The notes under the pieces: model-generated | Database searches by the model: none | Told to the model about the DNA's origin: nothing | What the model saw: the letters and a program-made list of their open reading frames with translations, nothing else | DNA from: CALMEC01 sp964628685 | GTDB taxonomy: Bacteria > Actinomycetota > Thermoleophilia > Miltoncostaeales > Miltoncostaeaceae | Assembly (NCBI GenBank): GCA_964628685.1 | Contig: CAZVNM010000002.1 | Coordinates: forward strand, 186,001 to 250,000 | Direction: 5' to 3' | DNA length: 64,000 bases | Translations under genes and position numbers: made by a program | Shown: one piece after another, positions 10,572-18,655 of the stretch | How the letters are laid out: every line of letters begins with the position of its first letter | Numbering within the stretch: the stretch's first letter is position 1

Positions 10572-11162
10572 TCAGTCGGTGGAACGTTCCGCGGTCACGC
10601 CGTCGAAGAACGTCCGGGTGACCACCTCCGCAGTCTCGTCCGGGTCGAGGATCCCGGCGTCGGTGGCGCGCACGCCGACCATCAGCATGTTCGAGAGCAC
10701 CATCGCCGGCCATGACCCCGGTGCGGACCCGGATGCGTCATCGGTCGCCCGGTTCACCAGACGGAAGAGCGGTGCCAGCACGCGCTCACGTGCCGCCATG
10801 AACTCGGGGTTGCCGATGCCTGCGGGTCCGAGCAGCACGTGGAAGCGCCGGCCGAGCGGCACGAGAACCTCGACGGCACGCCGGACAGCCTCACGGACGG
10901 GGAGGCCGTCCAGGTCGACCGTCGCGAGCGCCGCGCTCGCGCGCGCCAGCGTCTCCTTCTGGATCGCCCCGATCAGGGCCTCGCGACTGGGAAAGTGGCG
11001 GTAGAGCGTGGCGCGGCCCAGACCGGCGCGTGCGGCGACCTCCGAGAGGGACGCGGACGGGGCGACCGCCAGCACATCCATGGCCGCCTCGAGGATGGCC
11101 GCCCGGTTGCGCACGACGTCGGCGCGTTCACCGTCCTGCGGTTGGGGTGTCGTCGACGGCAT
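10572..11162 (-). CDS. TetR/AcrR family transcriptional regulator
   Basis: The 196-residue regulator has a typical N-terminal TetR helix-turn-helix (AILEAAMDVLAV, then LSEVAARAGLGRATLYRHFPSREAL) and a helical ligand-binding C-terminal domain. It is divergent from the MMPL exporter at 11299, and a near-palindromic operator lies between them, so it very likely represses that exporter. The ATG at 11162 is preferred over the upstream GTG at 11171 because TAAGGT (complement of 11172-11177) ends 9 nt before it, fitting a leaderless start. The ligand cannot be inferred. Confidence 0.9.
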   Translation of the reverse strand: MPSTTPQPQDGERADVVRNRAAILEAAMDVLAVAPSASLSEVAARAGLGRATLYRHFPSREALIGAIQKETLARASAALATVDLDGLPVREAVRRAVEVLVPLGRRFHVLLGPAGIGNPEFMAARERVLAPLFRLVNRATDDASGSAPGSWPAMVLSNMLMVGVRATDAGILDPDETAEVVTRTFFDGVTAERSTD

Positions 11163-11192
11163 CCGCCACACACCTTAGACGGCCACGTCCGC

Positions 11193-11222
11193 TTGACGCG
11201 CTGCCGGTGTCAGCCCTAAAAT
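11193..11222 (+). promoter_or_regulatory. Promoter of the MMPL exporter gene
   Basis: TTGACG (11193-11198), an 18-bp spacer and TAAAAT (11217-11222) form one of the best promoters in the window. The transcript would start inside or just after the adjoining TetR-type operator. Confidence 0.65.
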
Positions 11223-11239
11223 GAGACATTAATATCTCA
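11222..11239. promoter_or_regulatory. TetR-type operator
   Basis: TGAGACATTAATATCTCA is an 18-bp palindrome with one mismatched pair, AT-rich in a GC-rich setting, and directly abuts the -10 box of the MMPL promoter. It is the obvious candidate binding site for the divergent TetR regulator. Confidence 0.7.
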
Positions 11240-11298
11240 CTTTATCCACGGCGGATGGAGCGACCAATGACCGCCCGAACGAACCGACGGGAGCCGTG

Positions 11299-13470
11299 AT
11301 GTTGCACGCACTGGCGTCGTTCTCGGTCCGCCACCGATGGATCGTCCTCCTCGCCTGGATCGTCCTCGTCGTCGGTGCGATGGCCGCCGGCCGCGGCGCC
11401 GGCGGCTCGTTCTCCAACGACCTCGCGGTGGGCGGCACGGACTCCCAGGCCGCCTACGACACCCTGGCCGCGGAGTTCCCCACGATGTCCGGAGACGGCA
11501 TGCAGGTCGTCGTCCACTTCGCCGACGGCGTCGACACCCCGGGCACCCGCGGTGGTCTCGAAGCCGCCCTGGCGAGGGTGCGCGAGCGGCCGGGCGTGGT
11601 GGCCGCCGAGTCACCGTACGCGCCCCGGTCGCGCATGGTCTCGGCCGACGGTACGACGGCACTGGTGAACGTCCGGTTCGACCAGCGCGCCAAGGACATC
11701 GACCCCGCCCGGATCACCACGGTCCAGCGTGACTTCGACGACCTGGTGGCATCGGGTGTCCTGGTCGAGTACGGCGGACCCGCCCTCGCGGGCGAATCGG
11801 GCCCGTCCGGCAGCGAGGTCATCGGGCTCGCCGCCGCGGTCATCGTCCTGCTCCTCGCGTTCGGCTCGGTGTTCGCCATGGCCGTCCCGCTCGTCACCGC
11901 CATGATGGCGCTCGGCCTCGGCATCGGCGTCATCACGCTCCTCACGACGCAGATGTCGATCGGGACGTCCGCACCCGTCGTCGCCGCCATGATCGGGCTC
12001 GGCGTGGGCATCGACTACTCCCTGCTGGTGGTGACCCGTCACCGCGAGGGACTCGCCCGCGGACTCCCCGCGAAAGAGTCGATCCCGCTGGCGCTCGCCA
12101 CCGCGGGGCGGTCGGTGCTCGTGGCCGGGACGACGGTGATCATCGCGATCCTGTCGCTCCACCTCATCGGCATCCCGTTCGTCGCCACGCTCGGCCTTGC
12201 GAGCGCGATCACTGTGGCCACCACGCTCCTCGCCGCGGTGACGCTGCTGCCGGCCCTGCTGGGCGTCTTCGGCGACCGGATCGACCGATTCCGCGTGGGT
12301 CGCCACCGCCGCCTCGACCACGGCGACGGACGGGTCTCCGGCTGGCATCGCTGGACCCACCACGTGCAGCGCCGGCCGTGGCCGTACCTGGTGGGGTCCG
12401 TGGTACTTCTCGTCGTGCTGGCGCTCCCCCTCCTCAGCCTGCGTCTCGGCACCGCCGATGACGGCTCGGCCCCCGAGGGCAGCACCGAGCGCGCCGCCTA
12501 CGACCTGATCGCCACGTCGTTCGGGCCCGGCGCCACCGGCCCGCTCCTCGTCACCGCGCGGTACGAGCTTCCGGCCGATGCCGCGCAGAACGCTCCGCGC
12601 CTGCGCACGCGGCTGATGGAGACGCCGGGGGTCGCGCGTGTCGACCAGCCCACCTTCAGCCGCAACGGTGACCTGGCGCTCCTGACCGTGGTCCCCACCA
12701 CCTCGCCGGACACGAAGCAGACCGAGGCCCTCGTCCACGCGATCCGGGCGGATATCACCGGACCCCCCGTCGCCGGCGAGATGCACGTGGGCGGCGCGAC
12801 CGCCACGGCGATCGACCTGGCCGACAAGCTCGCCCAGCGGATGGCCTGGTTCATGGGCTTCGTCGTGGCGCTGAGCTTCCTGCTGCTCCTCGTCGAGTTC
12901 CGGTCGCTCTTCGTGCCGGTGAAGGCCGCCCTCATGAACCTGCTGTCGGTGGGTGCCGCCTACGGGGCGGTGGTGGCCGTCTTCCAGTGGGGCTGGCTCG
13001 GCCCGATCATCGGCGCCGAGCCGGGGCCGATCGAGTCGTTCGCCCCGATGATGCTCTTCGCGGTGCTCTTCGGGCTCTCGATGGACTACGAGGTCTTCCT
13101 CCTCAGCCGGGTGCGCGAGGAGTACGGGCGCACCGACGACCCCGGAGGCGCGGTCGCGGACGGGATCGTGGCCACCGCCCGTGTGATCGCGGCCGCGGCC
13201 GCCGTCATGGTGGTGGTGTTCGCGAGCTTCCTGCTGAACGACCAGCGCGTGGTCAACATGTTCGGGTTCGGCTTGGCGGTCGCCATCGCGATCGATGCGA
13301 CGCTCGTTCGCCTGGTGCTCGTCCCCGCGACGATGGCGGTGGCCGGCCGAACGGCCTGGTACCTGCCCGGCTGGCTGCAACGCGTCCTGCCACGGGTGGG
13401 TCATGCCCGTGGACGGACGGTCCCCGACGAGTCCGCGCCGGGCGATCGGCTCGTGCCGCCGGCGTCGTGA
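11299..13470 (+). CDS. MMPL-family RND transporter
   Basis: This 723-residue integral membrane protein belongs to the actinobacterial MMPL/RND exporter class, which moves lipids or drugs using the proton gradient. It begins with the typical FSVRHRWIVLLAWIVLV helix, has a periplasmic loop (about residues 40-170), a five-helix block containing GLGVGIDYSLLVVTRHREG, a second loop, and a second block containing LFGLSMDYEVFLLSRVREEY. The two GxxxDY motifs are the conserved proton-relay signatures. GGGAG lies a few nt before the ATG at 11299. Promoter and TetR operator lie just upstream, so export of the TetR ligand is the likely role; the substrate is unknown. Confidence 0.92.
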   Translation: MLHALASFSVRHRWIVLLAWIVLVVGAMAAGRGAGGSFSNDLAVGGTDSQAAYDTLAAEFPTMSGDGMQVVVHFADGVDTPGTRGGLEAALARVRERPGVVAAESPYAPRSRMVSADGTTALVNVRFDQRAKDIDPARITTVQRDFDDLVASGVLVEYGGPALAGESGPSGSEVIGLAAAVIVLLLAFGSVFAMAVPLVTAMMALGLGIGVITLLTTQMSIGTSAPVVAAMIGLGVGIDYSLLVVTRHREGLARGLPAKESIPLALATAGRSVLVAGTTVIIAILSLHLIGIPFVATLGLASAITVATTLLAAVTLLPALLGVFGDRIDRFRVGRHRRLDHGDGRVSGWHRWTHHVQRRPWPYLVGSVVLLVVLALPLLSLRLGTADDGSAPEGSTERAAYDLIATSFGPGATGPLLVTARYELPADAAQNAPRLRTRLMETPGVARVDQPTFSRNGDLALLTVVPTTSPDTKQTEALVHAIRADITGPPVAGEMHVGGATATAIDLADKLAQRMAWFMGFVVALSFLLLLVEFRSLFVPVKAALMNLLSVGAAYGAVVAVFQWGWLGPIIGAEPGPIESFAPMMLFAVLFGLSMDYEVFLLSRVREEYGRTDDPGGAVADGIVATARVIAAAAAVMVVVFASFLLNDQRVVNMFGFGLAVAIAIDATLVRLVLVPATMAVAGRTAWYLPGWLQRVLPRVGHARGRTVPDESAPGDRLVPPAS

Positions 13471-13476
13471 CGCTCC

Positions 13477-13496
13477 CGCATCGTCGCCCCGATGCG
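13477..13496 (+). terminator. Hairpin after the MMPL gene
   Basis: CGCATCG (13477-13483) pairs with CGATGCG (13490-13496) over a 6-nt loop directly after the stop codon. No T-tract follows. Confidence 0.4.
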
Positions 13497-13659
13497 CGCA
13501 GGGTGACGATCAACATCGACGTCGCGTTTCGCACCCGACCTCGGTAGAGACGACACGTACGGGACCCGTTCACGCGGCATCGGACGGGTTCCGGTGTCAC
13601 GTGACTCTCGACAGTGGAGAGCCTGAATCGAAGCTCATGCGGTTCGAAGGAGGCTTGTC

Positions 13660-14613
13660 ATGACCGAAATCTCTCCGATGCGCAGGGCCATCACCCATGG
13701 GAGCGGCCTCAAGCGCATGACCGGCACGTGGGGGGAGGTGCTCTCGGAGTTCCTCGGGACCTTCGTGCTCATCCTCTTCGGATGCGGCTCCGTCGCGGTG
13801 GCCGTCGCCGGCCTGCCCGGGTCGGGCCGCACCGCGGGCGAGAACATCTTCTTCCAGGGGACCGGTGACTGGCTCCTGATCACCTGGGGCTGGGGTATGG
13901 CGGTCGTCATGGGCGTGTACATCGCCGGTGGCGTCAGCGGTGCCCACATCAACCCGGCGGTGACCCTGGCGTTCGCCGTCCGGCGCAGATTCCCGTGGAA
14001 CAAGGTTCTGCCCTACTGCGCGGCCCAGCTGGTCGGCGCCTTCGCGGCCGCGGCGGTCGTCTACCTCGTCTACTACGACGCGATCGACGCGTTCAACCAG
14101 GCGGCGGGCGTGGCGCGGAACGATCCCGCCGGCGGTGGCATCCCCACCTACTCGATCTTCGCGACGTTCCCGGCCCCGTACTTCAACGGGAGCAACATCG
14201 GACCGCTCATCGACCAGATCGTCGGCACCGCGCTCCTCGTGCTGATGGTCGCGGCGATCATCGACATGCGCAACGTCGGCGCGAAGGCCAACCTCGGGCC
14301 GTTCATGATCGGTCTGGCCGTGGCCGCCATCGGCATGTCGTTCGGTCCCAACGCGGGATACGCCATCAACCCCGCCCGTGACCTCGGACCTCGGCTCATC
14401 GCCTGGATCGGCGGCTGGGGCGAGGTTGCCATGCCCGGCACCGTCGACGGATGGTTCTCGTGGTTCTTCTGGGTGCCGATCGTGGGGCCGCTCATCGGCG
14501 GGGTGATCGGGATCATCCTCTACGACCTGTTCATCGGCGACGTGCTGCATGCGCGGCGGGTCGCCCAGGGGACCGATGTGGCCGAGGAGGGACCGGCAAC
14601 CCCCGAGGAGTGA
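13660..14613 (+). CDS. glpF: Aquaglyceroporin / glycerol uptake facilitator (MIP family)
   Basis: This 317-residue channel has the two half-helix signatures GAHINPAVT and GYAINPARDLGPR. The Asp directly after the second NPAR is typical of glycerol facilitators rather than water-only aquaporins. Six membrane spans can be seen, with a long loop between the third and fourth (about residues 140-185). A strong GAAGGAGG Shine-Dalgarno precedes the ATG. There is no glpK or glpD in the window, so it is a stand-alone unit closed by a strong hairpin at 14640-14671. Glycerol or another small polyol or neutral solute is the likely substrate. Confidence 0.92.
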   Translation: MTEISPMRRAITHGSGLKRMTGTWGEVLSEFLGTFVLILFGCGSVAVAVAGLPGSGRTAGENIFFQGTGDWLLITWGWGMAVVMGVYIAGGVSGAHINPAVTLAFAVRRRFPWNKVLPYCAAQLVGAFAAAAVVYLVYYDAIDAFNQAAGVARNDPAGGGIPTYSIFATFPAPYFNGSNIGPLIDQIVGTALLVLMVAAIIDMRNVGAKANLGPFMIGLAVAAIGMSFGPNAGYAINPARDLGPRLIAWIGGWGEVAMPGTVDGWFSWFFWVPIVGPLIGGVIGIILYDLFIGDVLHARRVAQGTDVAEEGPATPEE

Positions 14614-14639
14614 TGCACCGACTCGGATCGGCGTGACGT

Positions 14640-14671
14640 GGTTCGGGACGGCCTCCGGGACGTCCCGAACC
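14640..14671. terminator. Bidirectional hairpin between glpF and the MFS gene
   Basis: A perfect 11-bp stem (14640-14650 with 14661-14671) and a 10-nt loop lie between two converging genes, so it can end both transcripts. Confidence 0.65.
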
Positions 14672-14686
14672 GCATCGGTGCGGCGC

Positions 14687-15923
14687 TCACCGTGCCGTCG
14701 TGCGCCCCGTCAGCATGAGCAGCGGCACCAGGGCCAGGCCGATCACCCCGCCCACGATCGAGAGCACGGCGAAGCTCGCCCCGGCCACCATCGCGCCGCT
14801 CCCCAGCCCGCCGGCCGCGCCGGCCATCGCGAGCGCCACATCGGCCGCGCCCTGGGTGGCGGCGCGACGCTCCACGGCGGTCGCGTCGGTGAGCATCGTC
14901 GTCGCCCCGATGATCGCCAGGTTCCACCCCAGGCCGAGCAGGATCAGCGCGATGGCCAGTCCCGGCACCGTCTCCGGTGGCGCCAGTGCCGCGCCGAGAC
15001 CCGAGGCCGCCAGGGTGATCCCGCCGGCGGCGATCATGGCCCGCCGTCCGACGCGGTCGACCAGCGCGCCGGTGAGCGGTGACGGCAGGAACATCGTGGC
15101 GATGTGCAGCGAGATGACGAGGCCGGCCATGTCGAGTGACTGACCGTGGTCGCGCATGTGGACCGGCGTCATGGTCATGATCGCGATCATCACCATCTGG
15201 GCGACGACCATGACCGCGGTCGCCAGACGGACGGTGTGCATGTCGGTCTCGGACCGCGGTGCGACGTCCGCCGGATGTGGGTCGATGACCGCGAGCTCCC
15301 GTCTGGCGATCATGAGGGGATCGGGGCGCAGGAAGACGATCACCACCAGGGCGCCGACCAGGTAGGCGATGCTCGAGAGCATGAACGGCCCGGCCAGGCG
15401 GGGGATGTCGAAGCGCTCGGCCACATCTCCCGTCACCTCGACGAGATTGGGTCCGGCCACCGCCCCCAGGGTGTGGCCACCAGGACGACGCTGATCGCCC
15501 GGCCGCGGTGGTCGGCGCTCGCCAGGTCGGCGCCGGCGTAGCGGGCCTGCAGGTTGGTGGCGGTGCCCCAGCCATAGAGGACGAGGGAGACCACGAGGAG
15601 CGGCACGCTGTCCATGGCGGCGGCCGCGACGATCCCCGCGCTCCCCACGGCGCCCACGCCGAAACCGAGCGCGAGACCCGGACGGCGTCCGGCTCGCTGC
15701 GAGACGGCGCCCACCGCGAACGCGGCGATGGCCGATCCCAGGGTGAAGAGCGCCGCGGGCAGTCCGGACCAGCCGGTCCCGCCGATCATGTCCTCGGCGA
15801 GCAGCGCGCCCACCGCGATGCCGGCCGCGAGGCCCGCGCCGCTGAACACCTGGGCGGCCACGAGCACGCGGATCGAACGACGCTGGACGGCGTCGCGTCG
15901 CGTCGTGCCGCGGCGTCGGTCAT
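14687..15923 (-). pseudogene. MFS transporter with two frameshifts
   Basis: Read in pieces this is a ~410-residue major facilitator transporter with 12 helices. The middle part (LVAAQVFSGAGLAAGIAVG ... LASADHRGRAISVVLVAT) and the C-terminal part (AGPNLVEVTGDVAERF onward, ending at 14687) are in different frames; one missing base near 15471-15480 would restore ATTLGAVAGPN. At the 5' end the ATG at 15923 (MTDAAARR) is out of frame with RRDAVQRRSIRV, and the sequence there is three tandem CGACG units. Removing one unit joins the frames perfectly as MTDAAARRDAVQRRS. It is either a pseudogene, an assembly with indel errors, or (first site) a slippage switch. Drug or metabolite efflux would be the original role. 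Confidence 0.8.
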
Positions 15924-15994
15924 GCGTGGGCGGCCGGCGGACCGGCGGGCGGGATGACCGTCATCGGAACGCCGTCTGCGTGGGCCGGGCACAT
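15920..15994 (-). CDS. Leaderless mini-ORF (24 aa) overlapping the MFS start
   Basis: ATG at 15994 opens 24 codons (beginning MCPAHADGVP) whose TGA overlaps the MFS ATG as ATGA. TAGGAT (complement of 16004-16009) ends 9 nt upstream, so the mini-ORF ATG would be at or near the mRNA 5' end. The MFS ATG itself lacks a Shine-Dalgarno, which suggests it is translated by coupling to this leader. Inference from layout only. Confidence 0.45.
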   Translation of the reverse strand: MCPAHADGVPMTVIPPAGPPAAHA

Positions 15995-16003
15995 GCCCGC
16001 CCG

Positions 16004-16051
16004 ATCCTACGGCGCGCAGCGTCCCCGGAGGATGCGCGGCCACGCTAGGGT
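16004..16051. promoter_or_regulatory. Divergent -10 boxes for the MFS leader and S51 peptidase
   Basis: TAGGAT on the minus strand (16004-16009) faces the MFS leader ORF, and TAGGGT on the plus strand (16046-16051) ends 6 nt before the peptidase ATG. Both spacings predict leaderless transcripts. No clear -35 boxes are visible. Confidence 0.45.
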
Positions 16052-16057
16052 CGGCCC

Positions 16058-16794
16058 ATGCCCGCCGACACACCCACCATCCTCGCGACCTCCGGTGGGT
16101 ATCGGTCCGGCACCCGGACCGCGCTCGAGTTCGGACCGCTCGTGCACCACGCGGTCGAGCTGGCCGGGGTGCAGGGACGCCGGCCGCGGCTGACGTTCGT
16201 GGGAACGGCGCTGGGCGATCCGTCGTCCTTCGACTTCCGCGTGCTGGAGGCGGGGCGCGTCGCCGGGTTCGACGTCACCTGCCTCAACCTGTTCCCGATG
16301 CCCAACGTGGCCGATCCGGCGGGACACCTGTGCGAACAGGACGTGATCTGGGTGAACGGCGGTTCGGTGGCCAACATGCTCGCCGTGTGGCGCGTGCACG
16401 GTCTGGGCCCATGATGCGTGGCGCCTGGGAGGCGGGGGTCGTCCTCGCCGGTGTGTCCGCCGGTGCCATGTGCTGGTACGTGGGCGGCTGCACCGACAGC
16501 TTCGGCCCCGAGCTGCAGCCGTTCACCGACGGTCTGGGCCTTCTGCCCTGGGGAAGCGGCGTGCACTACGACGCCGAGGAACAGCGGCGCCCGGTCATCC
16601 ACCGGCTGGTGGCCGACGGGACGCTGCCCGAGACCCACTGCACCGACGACGGCGTGGGGCTCGTTTACCGGGGCACCGAGCTGGTGGAGGCGGTCAGCGA
16701 GCGCGACCGCGCCGCCGCCTGGATCGTCGCGCGCGAGGGCCACGCCATCCGCGAGGAGCGTGTGGAGCCGCGCCGGTTGCCCGACCGCCGCTGA
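16058..16794 (+). pseudogene. S51-type (dipeptidase E-like) serine peptidase with one frameshift
   Basis: The first frame (16058-16414) reads TPTILATSGGY at the start and VIWVNGGSVANMLAVWRVHG, then stops. The next frame supplies GAWEAGVVLAGVSAGAMCWY with the GxSxG nucleophile motif and runs to 16794. Adding one base near 16411, in a CCC run, fuses them into a ~245-residue protein of the peptidase E class. TAGGGT 6 nt before the ATG suggests a leaderless mRNA. The neighbouring MFS gene is also frameshifted, so a local run of sequence errors or gene decay are both possible. Confidence 0.78.
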
Positions 16795-16832
16795 GTCGAA
16801 CGCCCGGGCGCCGGCGCGCCGCGGCGACGCTC

Positions 16833-16848
16833 AGCCGGGGACCCGGCT
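16833..16848. terminator. Short hairpin between converging genes
   Basis: AGCCGGG (16833-16839) can pair with CCCGGCT (16842-16848), realistically as a 6-bp stem with a 4-nt loop, between the peptidase stop and the end of the minus-strand lipoprotein. Confidence 0.3.
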
Positions 16849-16852
16849 CGGC

Positions 16853-17149
<297 letters not shown>

Positions 17150-17197
17150 GGGATCCCCTCTCCGCGGTGGACGGTGCGGGAGTCTGGCAGCCGACGG

Positions 17198-17227
17198 GGG
17201 AGGCGACCACTCGGCGTGTCGCCTCCC
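17198..17227 (-). terminator. Terminator-like hairpin after the Thr/Asp-rich lipoprotein gene
   Basis: A perfect 10-bp stem (GGGAGGCGAC with GTCGCCTCCC) and 10-nt loop sits 14 nt beyond the stop of the minus-strand gene ending at 17241. Confidence 0.6.
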
Positions 17228-17240
17228 GGTGCGCCGGGCG

Positions 17241-17834
17241 TCAGCCGATGTTGGCGATCGCGTCCTCGGCCATCTTCACGAGCGCGGCCTTCTGCTCGTC
17301 GGTGCTGCCCGAGCAGACATTGCACTTGATGTTGAAGGTGGTCGCGCCGCTCTTCACGTACACCTGGTGGAACCGCGGGTCGTGCGCCGCGCTGTCGCCG
17401 ACCGAGAGCGACTCGCCCTTCTCTGCGGTGCTGCGGATCCAGTCCTCACCGAATCCCACCCACGTGGTGACGACACCGAAGTTGCAGCGTCTGCCGTCGT
17501 CCTCGGGCTCGGAGATGGTGGGCGTCGTGCCCGTCGCGGACGCGATCTGATCCCGCGTCAGGATCGAGCAGGCGTCGGTGACGCCAGCGGTGGCGTCGGT
17601 GCCGGTGGTGTCCGTTCCGGTGGTATCCGTGGTGTCGGTCGTGTCCGTTCCGGTGGTGTCGGTTCCCGTCGTGTCGGTCGCCGTGGTGTCCGTCCCGGTG
17701 GTGGTCTCCGTGATCGTCGTCCCGGTCGTGTCCGATCCGGTCGCCGTGTCGTCGCCACCGCCACAGGCGGCGAGGGTGAACGTGAGGGCGATCGCCGCCG
17801 CCAGCGCGGCGATCGTGTGCGGGCGGGTGTTCAT
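17241..17834 (-). CDS. Lipoprotein with Thr/Asp-rich linker, DUF3558-like
   Basis: From the ATG at 17834 (purine-rich Shine-Dalgarno GAAGGAGAAGG) the product is 197 residues. The signal peptide ends in the lipobox TLAAC. Residues ~25-80 are a repetitive Thr/Asp/Gly linker (units such as TGTDTTATDTTG). The C-terminal ~115 residues form a compact domain starting DACSILTRDQIASATG with cysteines at CSIL, RRCNFG and IKCNVCSG. The DACS-L-T opening resembles the DUF3558 lipoprotein family of actinobacteria, though the match is from memory. It is likely an exported, lipid-anchored binding domain held away from the membrane by the linker. Function unknown. Confidence 0.8.
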   Translation of the reverse strand: MNTRPHTIAALAAAIALTFTLAACGGGDDTATGSDTTGTTITETTTGTDTTATDTTGTDTTGTDTTDTTDTTGTDTTGTDATAGVTDACSILTRDQIASATGTTPTISEPEDDGRRCNFGVVTTWVGFGEDWIRSTAEKGESLSVGDSAAHDPRFHQVYVKSGATTFNIKCNVCSGSTDEQKAALVKMAEDAIANIG

Positions 17835-17920
17835 GCGGTCCTTCTCCTTCGGCGGATGGAGCCGCCACCCTCGCACCCGGCATCCGACCGGTCCACCAAC
17901 GGACGGAAAAGGATTCGGGC

Positions 17921-18601
17921 TCAGCAGCCGTCCGGGCCGCACGCCGCGCCGTCGGGGCCGTCGTCCGCCGGGGTATCGGCGGCGTCCCGGACCTCGCGCA
18001 GGACCTGCGCGAAGGTCTCGGCGGTCTGGGCGCCGCTCACGCCGAAGCGTCCGTCGAACACGAAGAACGGCACGCCGCGCACACCGATGCTGTGCGCCTC
18101 GGCCTCATCGGCGCGGACCTCGTCGGTGAACTCGTCGGAGGCGAGCACCGCGTCCACGCGCGCCGGATCCAGTCCGCAGCCCACGGCGGCATCGCGAATG
18201 ACGTCGTGGTCGTCGACCGCCCGTCCCTCGGTGAAGAACGCCCGCATGAGCGCCGACTCGACCTCCGACGCCAGCCCGGAACGTCCGGCCAGCTGGACGA
18301 CCCGGTGCGCATCGAGGGTCGGGGCGCTCTTTGCCTCGCTCCAGTTGAACTCCAGCCCCACGCCCGCCGCGCGCTCCGCGATCTGGCGGTTGTTGGCCTC
18401 GGCCTGCTCGCGGGTGATGCCGTACTTCTCGATCAGGTGGTCGATGACCGGCTCGGCTACGTGTGCGGCGGTCGGATCGAGCTCGAAGCTGCGGGGCACG
18501 ATCTCCACGTCGTCGTCGAACCCGGCGAGGGCGATCTCGAGCTCACGACGCCCCAGCAGGCAGAAGGGGCAGACGATGTCGGACCAGACGTCGATTCTCA
18601 T
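17921..18601 (-). CDS. FrnE-like DsbA-family thioredoxin-fold protein
   Basis: This 226-residue cytoplasmic protein has no signal peptide. It starts RIDVWSDIVCPFCLLGRRELE, where CPFC is the redox motif of FrnE-type 2-hydroxychromene isomerase/DsbA relatives. The helical insert (YGITREQAEANN ... SAPTLDAHRVVQLAG) and the cis-Pro loop GVRGVPFFVFDGRFGVSGAQ match the family. The C-terminus ends with a Cys-containing tail (AACGPDGC). It probably acts as a dithiol oxidoreductase or isomerase in the cytosol. It lies upstream of, and in the same direction as, the lipoprotein gene, 86 nt apart. A TACATA box 6 nt before the ATG would fit a leaderless start. Confidence 0.9.
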   Translation of the reverse strand: MRIDVWSDIVCPFCLLGRRELEIALAGFDDDVEIVPRSFELDPTAAHVAEPVIDHLIEKYGITREQAEANNRQIAERAAGVGLEFNWSEAKSAPTLDAHRVVQLAGRSGLASEVESALMRAFFTEGRAVDDHDVIRDAAVGCGLDPARVDAVLASDEFTDEVRADEAEAHSIGVRGVPFFVFDGRFGVSGAQTAETFAQVLREVRDAADTPADDGPDGAACGPDGC

Positions 18602-18655
18602 GGGGTATATGTAGCCGATGGTCGGCCCATGCGACGTCCGGACGGGTGAGCGCCG

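Noticed and set aside
11611..13404. 597-codon minus-strand ORF opposite the MMPL gene
   Set aside because: Shadow frame; extreme His/Arg/Asp composition and no start signal.
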